Shown here piece after piece: positions 1-8,742 of a DNA stretch of 64,000 nt. Under the pieces are notes generated by a model. It did no database searches, was not told the origin of the DNA, and worked only from the letters and a program-made list of their open reading frames with translations. The position numbers and the translations under genes were made by a program. Location: the NCBI RefSeq assembly GCF_002266285.1, contig NZ_NPMS01000008.1, positions 62,001 to 126,000 on the forward strand. The letters are read 5' to 3'. Positions within the stretch are counted from its first letter, which is position 1. The number at the start of each line of letters is the position of its first letter. The stretch comes from Virgibacillus indicus (lineage in GTDB: Bacteria > Bacillota > Bacilli > Bacillales > Amphibacillaceae).

Positions 1-1320
1 ATTATTGATAGTATACCAATTTTATTTGCTGTTGGACTGGCACTCGGAATGGCAAAACAAAGGGATGGAGCTGCGGCACTGGCAGGTCTAGTTGGTTTTC
101 TTGTAGTAACTACATTGCTCTCTACAGAAACCGTTGCATTGCTTCAATCAGTGGATCCGGAGGAAGTGAATCTGGCCTTTGCGAATATTGACAACGCTTT
201 TATAGGAATACTTTCAGGTATTATTGCTTCGGTCATGTATAACCGCTACAGTGAAGTGAAATTGCCAGATGCACTAGCATTCTTCAGTGGAAAGCGGCTT
301 GTCCCAATTATGACTGCTGCTTCCATGCTGATCGTGTCCGCTATTTTATTCTTTGTATGGCCAGTTGTTTATTCCGGTCTGGTTTCATTTGGTACAGCAA
401 TAAGTAATCTTGAGTTTATCGGTGCAGGTTTATATGGATTCTTCAATAGATTATTAATTCCAACAGGATTGCACCATGCCTTAAACTCTGTATTTTGGTT
501 TGATGTAGCTGGTATAAATGACATTGGCAATTTCTGGGCAGGAACGGGAGAAAAAGGTGTCACAGGAATGTATCAGGCAGGTTTCTTCCCTGTTATGATG
601 TTTGGACTGCCTGCTGCTGCTTTAGCAATGTATCACACAGCTAAAACAAAAAAGAAAAAACAGGTTGCCTCACTTATGCTTGCCGCAGGTGTCGCAGCAT
701 TCTTTACAGGGGTTACAGAACCACTTGAATTCTCATTTATGTTCGTTGCTCCAGCACTTTATGTAGTACACGCTGTATTAACCGGGCTATCCTTAGCTAT
801 AGCTGCATTTTTCCATTGGACAGCAGGTTTTGGTTTTAGTGCGGGGTTAGTCGACTTTGTTTTAAGTATGAGACTTCCGTTGGCAAATCAGCCATACATG
901 CTTATTGTTCAAGGACTTGTATTTGCAGTAATTTATTATTTCCTATTCCGATTCCTAATTGTTAAATTTAATATTACGACACCAGGAAGAGAAGAGGAAA
1001 CAGAGGATTTGGCTGATGAAGAAACAGTAGAAGGTGAATTGACTGAAACTGCTGGAAAAGATCGCTTTGCAGTGATGGGTGAAACAATTTATGATGGTCT
1101 AGGCGGTCAAGAGAACGTTACTTCAATTGATAATTGTACCACCCGACTGCGAATTGAAGTAAAAGATATGGACGCTGTTGATCAGGATAAGATCAAGTCT
1201 ACAAATGTACCTGGTATCAATATTGTTGGAAAACATAATATCCAGGTCATAGTGGGGACGAGTGTTCAATTTGTTGCTGATGAGATTAATAAAATTCATG
1301 GTAAGCTGAAAAATAAATAA
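1..1320 (+). CDS. PTS transporter subunit IICB, GlcNAc/glucose type (5' end missing)
   Basis: The reading frame is open from base 1, so the N-terminus lies outside the window. The protein is the membrane permease (EIIC) fused to a cytoplasmic EIIB domain of the glucose/N-acetylglucosamine PTS family, which imports and phosphorylates sugar. EIIC signs are the PILFAVGLALGMAK segment at the very start and GLHHALNSVFW further on, a stretch more like NagE than PtsG. After an acidic linker, the EIIB domain carries the phosphocysteine in SIDNCTTRLR. No EIIA domain follows, so a separate EIIA must serve it. A strong terminator follows. GlcNAc specificity is an inference. Confidence 0.88.
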   Translation: MIDSIPILFAVGLALGMAKQRDGAAALAGLVGFLVVTTLLSTETVALLQSVDPEEVNLAFANIDNAFIGILSGIIASVMYNRYSEVKLPDALAFFSGKRLVPIMTAASMLIVSAILFFVWPVVYSGLVSFGTAISNLEFIGAGLYGFFNRLLIPTGLHHALNSVFWFDVAGINDIGNFWAGTGEKGVTGMYQAGFFPVMMFGLPAAALAMYHTAKTKKKKQVASLMLAAGVAAFFTGVTEPLEFSFMFVAPALYVVHAVLTGLSLAIAAFFHWTAGFGFSAGLVDFVLSMRLPLANQPYMLIVQGLVFAVIYYFLFRFLIVKFNITTPGREEETEDLADEETVEGELTETAGKDRFAVMGETIYDGLGGQENVTSIDNCTTRLRIEVKDMDAVDQDKIKSTNVPGINIVGKHNIQVIVGTSVQFVADEINKIHGKLKNK

Positions 1321-1332
1321 TAGTAAATGAAG

Positions 1333-1370
1333 CCGGGAGCACAGAATATATTCTGTGCTTCCGGTTTTTT
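1333..1370 (+). terminator. Intrinsic terminator of the PTS gene
   Basis: A 16-bp stem with one G-U pair (CCGGGAGCACAGAATA and its complement) is followed by TTTTTT. It lies 12 bases after the PTS stop codon. Confidence 0.9.
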
Positions 1371-1440
1371 GGATGGAAAATAACGCTATGGTAAGATAAA
1401 CTAGAAGGTAGGCAATTTTTCTAATTTGGAGGAGAGAACA

Positions 1441-1617
1441 CTGAAGCTATTATATATACAGCTTATAATGATTGCGGTTATCTGGACAGGGATGGCTTTC
1501 TTTTTTTCTGAGATGAATACCGCTAGCAAGGCAATATTTTATATTGTTACATCCTGGTTATTATTTTTAATTGTAATTGTATTGAAATCATTATTTCAAA
1601 AAAAGGATCGTAACTAA
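1441..1617 (+). CDS. Small two-helix membrane protein, unknown function
   Basis: Product of about 58 residues with two hydrophobic segments (roughly 4-22 and 31-50) and a basic KKDRN tail. Function not recognised. The start is unusual. The only good ribosome site, GGAGGAG at 1428-1434, sits six bases before a CTG codon at 1441. The in-frame TTG at 1426 overlaps that ribosome site and is an unlikely start. The gene lies 32 bp upstream of yfmR and may be co-transcribed with it. Confidence 0.5.
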   Translation: MKLLYIQLIMIAVIWTGMAFFFSEMNTASKAIFYIVTSWLLFLIVIVLKSLFQKKDRN

Positions 1618-1649
1618 CGAATACGAATGCTTAAGGATGGTTAAAGCAC

Positions 1650-3530
1650 ATGCTGACGATTGAAAATTTATATAAATCCTATGGTGAAAAAGTTTTATTT
1701 AATAATATTACCTGTACGATTGCGAATCATGAAAGAATTGGCTTGATCGGGGTTAACGGTACCGGAAAATCGACATTTTTAAAAACCATTGCCGGAATTG
1801 AATCACCAGAGAAAGGTACAGTTAAACACGCAAAAGATTATCATATTGAATATTTAGCTCAAGATCCAGTGCTCGATTCCAGCTTAACTGTAATTGAGCA
1901 AATTTATCATGGAGACGCTGCAATCATGAAGCTGATGCGTGACTATGAACGTGCACTTCTTCGGCTTCAGCGGGATGCAAATGATAATACTGCTCAGGAT
2001 CAGTTGCTGAAATTGCAGCAGAAAATGGATGAAGCAGAAGCATGGGAAGCAAACACAACAGCAAAGACGGTCCTTACCAAATTAGGGATTACTCAATTTG
2101 ATAAAAAGATCACGGAGCTGTCTGGTGGACAGAAAAAGCGTGTGGCTATCGCCAAAGCACTTATTCAGCCTGCCGATTTGTTGATTTTGGATGAGCCGAC
2201 GAACCATTTAGATAATGAAACGGTTGAATGGCTGGAGAAGTTTTTGCAAAGCTATAAAGGATCTTTACTGCTTGTGACACATGACAGATACTTTTTAAAC
2301 CGGGTGACAAACCGAATTTACGAGCTTGATAAAGGCAACTTATACATTTACGAAGGTAACTATGAAGTGTTTTTAGAGAAAAAGGCAGAGCGTGAAGCAT
2401 TGGAAGCGAGCAGTGAGATAAAGCATCAAAATACATTAAGACGCGAGCTTGCATGGCTGCGCCGTGGAGCGAGAGCGCGTTCAACAAAGCAAAAAGCAAG
2501 AATTGAACGTATTGGTGACATGAAGGAACAAACATTTGATACAAAAAAACAAAATGTAGATTTCCAGGTTGGTTCGACTCGTTTAGGCAAGAAAGTAATT
2601 GAACTGAAAAACATAGATAAGTCTTTTCAAGGGAAAAATCTGTTGAAAGACTTTAGCCATTTGATAACTCCTGGTGAGAGGCTGGGGATTATTGGGCCGA
2701 ACGGATCTGGAAAAACAACACTGCTAAATATTATGGCAGAACGTATAAGCCCCGACAGTGGTGAAATTGAAGTTGGTGAGACTGTTAAAATCGGTTACTA
2801 TACGCAAGGTGATGAAGAGCTGGATGGCAGCATGCGGATTATCGATTATATTAAAGAAGTTGCCGAGGTAATTTACACAATCGATGGAGATGTAATTACT
2901 GCAGAACAGATGCTGGAACGCTTTTTATTCTCAAGACCTGAACAGTGGACATATATTCGAAAACTATCTGGTGGAGAGAGACGGCGATTATACTTACTGA
3001 AGGTTTTAATGAGAGAGCCAAATGTACTTTTCCTTGATGAGCCGACCAATGATTTAGATACACAAACATTAAGTGTTCTGGAGGAATATCTGGACAATTT
3101 CCCAGGTGTCGTAATAACAGTATCTCATGATCGCTACTTTTTGGACCGGGTTGTGGATCGTCTGCTTGCTTTTAGTGGAGAAGGGCACACCAACCTGTTC
3201 TTTGGAAACTACAGCGAGTATTTAGAGCAGAATCAAGAAGATGCCGAGAAGAAACCTAAACCTGTTAAAACAGATATAAGACCTAAAAAACAAAAGAAAA
3301 AGCTATCCTATATGGAACAAAAAGAGTGGGAATCCATCGAGGATCAGATTATGGATTTGGAAGGAAAGATTGAGGAACTGCAAGCAGGAATTATTGAAGC
3401 GGGCAGTGATTCAGAGAAGGTGCAAGAGCTTTTTGCTGAGCAGCAAAAAGTGGAAGCTGTATTAGAAGCTAAAATGGAACGGTGGGAAGAACTCTCATTG
3501 TTGGTGGAAGAAATGGAAGGAAAAAGTTGA
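1650..3530 (+). CDS. yfmR: ABC-F ATPase YfmR (Uup-type translation factor)
   Basis: Soluble tandem-ABC protein of 626 residues, the usual length for YfmR. ABC1 has Walker A GVNGTGKST (34-42), signature LSGGQKKR and LILDEPTNHLDNET. A charged linker with RRGARARSTKQKAR follows. ABC2 has GPNGSGKTT, LSGGERRRLYLL and LFLDEPTNDLD. The C-terminal tail is a lysine/glutamate-rich coiled coil beginning KKKLSYMEQKEWE. There are no membrane segments. ABC-F proteins bind the ribosomal E site; YfmR-type members are known to help translation through difficult sequences. The near full-length resemblance to B. subtilis YfmR is from memory. Own terminator follows. Confidence 0.93.
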   Translation: MLTIENLYKSYGEKVLFNNITCTIANHERIGLIGVNGTGKSTFLKTIAGIESPEKGTVKHAKDYHIEYLAQDPVLDSSLTVIEQIYHGDAAIMKLMRDYERALLRLQRDANDNTAQDQLLKLQQKMDEAEAWEANTTAKTVLTKLGITQFDKKITELSGGQKKRVAIAKALIQPADLLILDEPTNHLDNETVEWLEKFLQSYKGSLLLVTHDRYFLNRVTNRIYELDKGNLYIYEGNYEVFLEKKAEREALEASSEIKHQNTLRRELAWLRRGARARSTKQKARIERIGDMKEQTFDTKKQNVDFQVGSTRLGKKVIELKNIDKSFQGKNLLKDFSHLITPGERLGIIGPNGSGKTTLLNIMAERISPDSGEIEVGETVKIGYYTQGDEELDGSMRIIDYIKEVAEVIYTIDGDVITAEQMLERFLFSRPEQWTYIRKLSGGERRRLYLLKVLMREPNVLFLDEPTNDLDTQTLSVLEEYLDNFPGVVITVSHDRYFLDRVVDRLLAFSGEGHTNLFFGNYSEYLEQNQEDAEKKPKPVKTDIRPKKQKKKLSYMEQKEWESIEDQIMDLEGKIEELQAGIIEAGSDSEKVQELFAEQQKVEAVLEAKMERWEELSLLVEEMEGKS

Positions 3531-3560
3531 CCTGAAAGTTATCTTTTAGGTCAGTTTTTT
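3529..3560 (+). terminator. Intrinsic terminator of yfmR
   Basis: GACCTGAAAG pairs with CTTTTAGGTC across a TTAT loop, followed by TTTTTT. It overlaps the stop codon. Confidence 0.85.
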
Positions 3561-3589
3561 ATAAAGTCTGGTATTTATGAAAACGCTGA

Positions 3590-3785
3590 CTGCCAAAGTC
3601 GCGCAATAGTCAGGAAAAGTCGTGCGAACTCCACATGAAGTCGAGCGATGGCTGCGGGAACTTGCGCAATAACACCGCTTTATTACGATGTCGCATAACT
3701 TTTGGCATGAGCCGCGCAACTTCCAGTCTGAGTTGCGCGCCCCTGCTCTTCTGTCACGCGACTACCCAGCCGCGACAATACCAGA
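3590..3785. repeat. Degenerate GC-rich short repeat array (AGTCGCGCRA-like)
   Basis: About nine variants of an AGTCGCGCAA-like word recur every 20-28 bp (near 3598, 3620, 3641, 3663, 3691, 3712, 3732, 3753 and 3770). Each is followed by an AT- or CT-rich stretch. The block is clearly more GC-rich than its surroundings and has no gene. It fills the space between the yfmR terminator and the convergent membrane protein gene. Confidence 0.55.
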
Positions 3786-3814
3786 TAAGCTTGAAGCAGT
3801 CTTACTGAGAGCAT

Positions 3815-3852
3815 AATAAAAATGGCCGCCAGATTACACCTGAGCGGCCATT
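3815..3852 (-). terminator. Terminator of the 3860-5578 gene
   Basis: Perfect 9-bp stem (AATGGCCGC / GCGGCCATT, loop of 14). Read on the minus strand, it runs into a T tract at 3816-3820. Confidence 0.8.
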
Positions 3853-3859
3853 CATTATT

Positions 3860-5578
3860 CTATTGAGTCAATCCATCAATCTCAATCGTCTCCACAATTC
3901 CCGTTCCATTATCCCGAAGATTCGCTTCCAGCTGTACGCTGTCCCCCTCTTGCAGGAATATAGCCAGTGGAGCTTTTCCAGAGTTTATTGTATATATTGT
4001 TTTATCTCCGTTCAAAAGGAATTGGACAATCTGAGTTTTATCCTGTGTTGTAACCAATACACGCGAAACTTTGCCACTTCGATTTTCCAATGCAGCTTCG
4101 CCAGTAGATTCCACATTGCTTGGATCTGTCGCAAGGGCTAACCGATATGATTCCAGTGTTTGTCTGGCAGTATCACCGAACACAACAAAGTCTGAATCGG
4201 CTGCTTTGATATAAGCATAATGCTTGAATAGGCCATTTGGATCCAATACGTTCACTACCCATGTCGGATCGCCATCAATATTGTATAAAATAGGCATTGA
4301 TCCGGTCCAATTCTTTTCAGGGAATTCCTTATTCACAATTTCTTTTGCACCTTTACTATCCATAATTCCATTGTTTTTATCCCCGTTATAATAAACTAAT
4401 TCCCCAGTCCGGGCATTGATTAATGTATATCCCAGAGCGGAATCAATGTTTTCTTTTGGTGAGGACATATCTGTGAAATAGTGCATATCTCCATTTTCGT
4501 CAAAAATAGGTGTTACACTGCTTTCCGTACCAGATTCGTTTGGTATTTTAACATCTTTTTTACCAAAAACTGAATTCAGCCATCCATGAATATAGTTACC
4601 GAAATACTTATTTTCAGTTGAAGCCATTTCTGAGCTGATGGAGCCATCCACAAAATCCGGTGCTTCAGCCGTATCATATAAAGTAACTTCACTTGTAACT
4701 GGGTCAACAACTGCCACATTGAGCTTACTCATATCCGGCTTGTTTGTTAATCCAATCGGTTTATATAATGTTTGAACATACCATGGTTTTCCATTTTCAT
4801 CTACTTCAATTTGAGCTTCCCCGCTTTGAATATAATTCGGGTAAGATCCATAAATGGTACGTTGTATATTATGGTTAAAATAACTTGAGTTTGTATACTT
4901 CATTTTACTTTCAATAAATTCAGGCTGTGCATTGATGTCAGTGGCGGAAATTGTAAAATATCCTTCTGTTTCTTTTCCGCGGAAGTATCGCCAGAAACCG
5001 GAAAATTCCACTGGGGCTACAAAAACGATATCATCATTAATTTTTTGCACCTGCAGTTTTCCCAAGTCATAAAACTGTGTATTAGGCACTACACTCATCG
5101 CTTTTTGCACTTTGTTTCGTGCAAATTCAGGTGAAACGACAATAGGTGTTGCATCCCTATCAAGCGGCTTTGCTTCTTCAACCTCCTGTTTTAAGATTGA
5201 ATCATGTGAATCCCCTAGCGCAAAAACACTTAAAATAATAAAAGCAGGAATACAAATAATCGCCAATAGAATAAGTAAGCCTGCCCCCACATCAAGATCT
5301 TTGATTGCTTTTTTGAAAGGCTGGCTGGCAGTTAAACTATATAATCCAATCAAACCAAGAATACCAATAATCAGATTTGCGAATGTGATATTCGGAATAG
5401 TAATCGCAGGCATGAAAATATAAACGATAATTGTCCCGATAATAAATAGAATAACAAAAATAATTGCAACTGCTTTCATTGTTGTTGCTCGAAGTTTATT
5501 GTTTTTAACTATAAAATAAATAGATATAATAAAAAACAAAATAAATGAGAGAATGGTTGTTGTTAAGATTCCAGTCAT
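3860..5578 (-). CDS. Conserved membrane protein with large extracytoplasmic domain
   Basis: Protein of 572 residues. Four hydrophobic helices occupy the first 121 residues (about 4-24, 37-57, 66-82, 99-121). A soluble region of about 450 residues follows, presumably outside the cell. That region contains tandem stretches with a PepSY-like flavour (for example ALGYTLINARTGELVYYNG), but I cannot assign a family. No catalytic motif is recognised. It is a single gene with its own terminator, divergent from the C45 hydrolase across a 140-bp shared promoter region. The start follows CGGAGCTGAACAT. Function unknown. Confidence 0.75.
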   Translation of the reverse strand: MTGILTTTILSFILFFIISIYFIVKNNKLRATTMKAVAIIFVILFIIGTIIVYIFMPAITIPNITFANLIIGILGLIGLYSLTASQPFKKAIKDLDVGAGLLILLAIICIPAFIILSVFALGDSHDSILKQEVEEAKPLDRDATPIVVSPEFARNKVQKAMSVVPNTQFYDLGKLQVQKINDDIVFVAPVEFSGFWRYFRGKETEGYFTISATDINAQPEFIESKMKYTNSSYFNHNIQRTIYGSYPNYIQSGEAQIEVDENGKPWYVQTLYKPIGLTNKPDMSKLNVAVVDPVTSEVTLYDTAEAPDFVDGSISSEMASTENKYFGNYIHGWLNSVFGKKDVKIPNESGTESSVTPIFDENGDMHYFTDMSSPKENIDSALGYTLINARTGELVYYNGDKNNGIMDSKGAKEIVNKEFPEKNWTGSMPILYNIDGDPTWVVNVLDPNGLFKHYAYIKAADSDFVVFGDTARQTLESYRLALATDPSNVESTGEAALENRSGKVSRVLVTTQDKTQIVQFLLNGDKTIYTINSGKAPLAIFLQEGDSVQLEANLRDNGTGIVETIEIDGLTQ

Positions 5579-5718
5579 ATGTTCAGCTCCGATAATTTTT
5601 TCTCCAGTAAATAATACGAATGATAAATGAAAAAAGTTTCAAAACGATATGGTTTAATTTCTTTCATGCTGATTATCGATTAAACTTAGAGTAGTAATAT
5701 ATAAAAGAGGGATACTTA

Positions 5719-6771
5719 ATGAGACAGATATACAGCGATATTATTCAATTCCGTGGAAGTCACTATGAATTTGGATACAAGCAGGGGAAATTATTAAAGG
5801 ATTCCTTTACCATTCAAAATCGAAAAAAACAATGGAAAATCCGGAAGCCACGCTTTACAATTAGTACGGAGGAAGTCAAAAATGCCATTATGCCTTTTGC
5901 TCCAGGTATTTGGGATGAACTGATCGGGCTTCAGGATGCATTGGAATGGTCAATGGAAGATGTACTTCAGGAATTTGGCGGTTACCGGCTTGAATATATA
6001 AAAAGTGGCTGTTCTATTTTTACAGGTGCAGATTATATGATCAGGAATTATGATTATCATCCGAAAACCTATGAAGGACGCTACACAATCTTTCAGCCAA
6101 CAGATCAAGGGTATGCAGTGATTGGCCCCACACAGCGAATAACAGGGAGAATGGATGGGATGAATGAAAAAGGACTGGCAATGGGCTATAACTTTATGCA
6201 TCGTAAAAAGCCAGGAGATGGGTTTATCTGCAATATGATTGGCCGGATCCTTCTGGAAAATTGTGCAACTGTCGGAGAAGCTATTCATCTTTTGAAAGGA
6301 ATTCCCCATCGTCATTCGTTCAGTTATATTGTGCTGGACGGGGATGAAGAAACATTTGTCATAGAGGCTACTCCAAGAAGTGTCGAAGTACGGCGGTCAA
6401 ATGTTTGTACAAACCATTTTGAATTACTGAAGGACGAAAATCGTTATCACCTGGATGATTCTTATAAGCGCATGAATGCAATAAAACAGCAGCAGGGAGA
6501 GGCTACAGATGCTTATAAAGCATTTCGGATGTTGAATGATACGGATAAAGAAGTGTTTTCCACACAATATAAGAACTGGGCAGGTACTATTCACACCTCA
6601 GCATATTTCCCAAAAGAGAAAAAGGCGTGGTTTGCACTTGGCGGGAACCGCAAACCCATTATTTTTGATTTTGGCAAATGGCTCAGTGGAGAAAAAGTCA
6701 CAGCAAAACGTATACTTGGAGAAGTCGATACAGACTTGCCATTAGTACATATGGAAAGCAATGTACGCTGA
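5719..6771 (+). CDS. C45-family autoproteolytic acyltransferase/hydrolase (Ntn fold)
   Basis: Protein of 350 residues resembling the acyl-CoA:6-aminopenicillanate acyltransferase/choloylglycine-hydrolase group. These enzymes cleave themselves before a cysteine that becomes the N-terminal nucleophile. The Gly97-Cys98 pair in KSGCSIF is the expected cleavage site, followed by RNYDYHP (109-115), typical of the fold. No signal peptide is seen, so it is likely cytoplasmic. Substrate unknown; linear amides, peptides or acyl amino acids are typical for the family. Ribosome site AGAGGG precedes the ATG. Confidence 0.78.
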   Translation: MRQIYSDIIQFRGSHYEFGYKQGKLLKDSFTIQNRKKQWKIRKPRFTISTEEVKNAIMPFAPGIWDELIGLQDALEWSMEDVLQEFGGYRLEYIKSGCSIFTGADYMIRNYDYHPKTYEGRYTIFQPTDQGYAVIGPTQRITGRMDGMNEKGLAMGYNFMHRKKPGDGFICNMIGRILLENCATVGEAIHLLKGIPHRHSFSYIVLDGDEETFVIEATPRSVEVRRSNVCTNHFELLKDENRYHLDDSYKRMNAIKQQQGEATDAYKAFRMLNDTDKEVFSTQYKNWAGTIHTSAYFPKEKKAWFALGGNRKPIIFDFGKWLSGEKVTAKRILGEVDTDLPLVHMESNVR

Positions 6772-6900
6772 TTTTCAGATTTTCCTTTTAATAGTATACT
6801 TTTACGAAAGATTATGTTTAAATTAAGGGCAGTTACGGGAAAATAGATAAAGGAATTATATACATAGCTGTTATGTATATTCTAATTAGGAGGTATTATA

Positions 6901-7572
6901 TTGAAGCTTTTTCAGGTAAGAAAAGGACAATTTGTTTTTTACAGAAATGAACTGCATAAGGTTTACTCAGTAAAGCCAATGTTTAAAAAATCTGTTCACT
7001 TGTATCGTTTAAAGGATATGCAGCAGATTTTAACCAAAGCTAGTGAAATTGAACTTTACAGACCTCAGCATAATGATACATTTATTTTTTATGGCAAACG
7101 CTATACAATTGATAAGAATTCCAAGCCAAAGCCAGGTGATTATATTTTAATCATAAAGCCAGCCCCTGATTTCCTTGATCATTATTCCCTGAATGAAATC
7201 GAGAAGGTTGACAGTGTGGAAGATGGCAATGTTGTTACCACAAGGGACAATGGTGTAAAACATAGTGAATATGTGGTAATGGTACCAGGCAGAGCGGATG
7301 CAAGTCAGGAAATTGCTTATTTTGATAAAAATTTAGTCCCCGAGGAACAGCAGTTGCAGGATGAATCAATATCTTATCTGGCTGAAACTGATAATACATT
7401 GAAACCTGTTGTTGGTGATATTTATATCGATGTTCAGCAGGAGACAAAGGCAATGATCGTTGCCATGACAGAGGATGAAGTAATTTTCGGCCACGGTGTG
7501 CGGGTTCACGTTGCTGAACTGCTGGATGAAAATACGTTCAAGCTTGTCTACCGTTTTGAGGAAGATTTATAA
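6901..7572 (+). CDS. Conserved hypothetical protein (Bacillaceae)
   Basis: Soluble protein of 223 residues, starting at TTG after a strong TTAGGAGG ribosome site. It seems to contain three short beta-rich units: residues 1-60, 60-125 (FIFYGKRYTI, KPGDYILII) and 170-223 (PVVGDIYIDVQ, HVAELL). This suggests repeated small barrel-like domains. Cysteines and signal peptide are absent. Function not recognised. It converges on the M24 peptidase gene, with a shared terminator between them. Confidence 0.7.
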   Translation: MKLFQVRKGQFVFYRNELHKVYSVKPMFKKSVHLYRLKDMQQILTKASEIELYRPQHNDTFIFYGKRYTIDKNSKPKPGDYILIIKPAPDFLDHYSLNEIEKVDSVEDGNVVTTRDNGVKHSEYVVMVPGRADASQEIAYFDKNLVPEEQQLQDESISYLAETDNTLKPVVGDIYIDVQQETKAMIVAMTEDEVIFGHGVRVHVAELLDENTFKLVYRFEEDL

Positions 7573-7583
7573 TAACAGTAAAA

Positions 7584-7613
7584 AGAGGCCGTCGTATGTT
7601 GCGGCCTCTTTTT
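7584..7613. terminator. Bidirectional terminator
   Basis: Stem AGAGGCCG / CGGCCTCT with A-rich and T-rich flanks on both sides. It serves the convergent genes ending at 7572 and 7620. Confidence 0.88.
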
Positions 7614-7619
7614 TGTCTT

Positions 7620-8720
7620 CTATTCTACAATTTGAAGTTCTTTCGGGAATTTCGTTAGTGTTTCAAATCCGTCTTTCGTAATAAGCACATCATCTTCTAT
7701 TCGAACACCGCCGACACCTGGAAGATAAATTCCTGGTTCAATCGTATAAACCATTCCTTCTTTTAATATGCCATCATTTAAATGACTCATGGAAGGGAAT
7801 TCATGGACATTAATCCCCATTCCATGACCAATGCGGTGTGGGAAATAGTCGCCATATCCTGTCTCTGTAATGACATCTCGTGCAGCTTTATCTAAATCAC
7901 CGATACGAGCACCCGGTTTACTTGCTTCCAAAGATGCAAGCTGTGCTTTAAGAACGGTGTTATAGATCTCTTTTTGCTTTTCAGTCACGGATTTATATGC
8001 AACTGTTCGGGTGATATCCGAGCAATATCCCTCAAGCACTACACCTAAATCGAATAGAACCATATCTCCTGCTTTCAATTGACGGTCACCCGGGTTACCA
8101 TGTGGGTCACCGGATTTTTCACCAAATAGAACCATGGTTGAAAACGACATTTCACGAATTCCCTTTTTCTTCAGTTCGAACTCTATTTTTGCTAATACTT
8201 CCATTTCAGTAATGCCTTCTGTGAGGGCATCGATACCAACTTGTACACCAAAATCAGCCATTTTAGTTGCCTTCCTGATAATAGCTATTTCGTTATCATT
8301 TTTTACTACGCGCATTTCATTTAATTTATCTTCTGCGGAAACGACTTTCGCATCTGGAAATAATGATAGAAATGCTTCACTGCGGCTATAGGACAAGACT
8401 TCTTTTTCAAGAGACACAGCTTCAGCCGTAGCAAGTTTTCTTGATTCAAGGGATGCTTGAATCAGTTTCCAAGGGTCTTCGTGATCCGAATACCCGATGA
8501 TTTCATATTGCCAACCAGCATCTTTTAATTGGTTAACTTCCATTGCAGGCAGGACAAATAGTGGCTGCTCCTGTTTAAATACGAAAATTCCCATTAACCG
8601 CTCATGCGGATCTGTGTAGAAACTGGAAAAGTAGTATACATTTTCAGTCGAATTTAAAAATGCTACTTCTATATTTTTTTCATTCAACCAGGCAGTTAAT
8701 GTGTCTAAACGTTCTTGCAT
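7620..8720 (-). CDS. Xaa-Pro dipeptidase/aminopeptidase, M24B family
   Basis: Protein of 366 residues: creatinase-like N-terminal domain (1-130) and pita-bread catalytic domain (140-366). All five metal ligands are present: Asp224, Asp235, His299, Glu328, Glu342. It should release residues next to proline from small peptides in the cytoplasm. The N-terminus (NVYYFSSFYTDPHERLMG) resembles B. subtilis YkvY more than YqhT, from memory. The gene lies 22 bp downstream of the SSS transporter gene and is probably co-transcribed, suggesting joint uptake and use of a proline-containing or related substrate. Confidence 0.9.
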   Translation of the reverse strand: MQERLDTLTAWLNEKNIEVAFLNSTENVYYFSSFYTDPHERLMGIFVFKQEQPLFVLPAMEVNQLKDAGWQYEIIGYSDHEDPWKLIQASLESRKLATAEAVSLEKEVLSYSRSEAFLSLFPDAKVVSAEDKLNEMRVVKNDNEIAIIRKATKMADFGVQVGIDALTEGITEMEVLAKIEFELKKKGIREMSFSTMVLFGEKSGDPHGNPGDRQLKAGDMVLFDLGVVLEGYCSDITRTVAYKSVTEKQKEIYNTVLKAQLASLEASKPGARIGDLDKAARDVITETGYGDYFPHRIGHGMGINVHEFPSMSHLNDGILKEGMVYTIEPGIYLPGVGGVRIEDDVLITKDGFETLTKFPKELQIVE

Positions 8721-8742
8721 AATTGAACACTCCTTGTAATAA

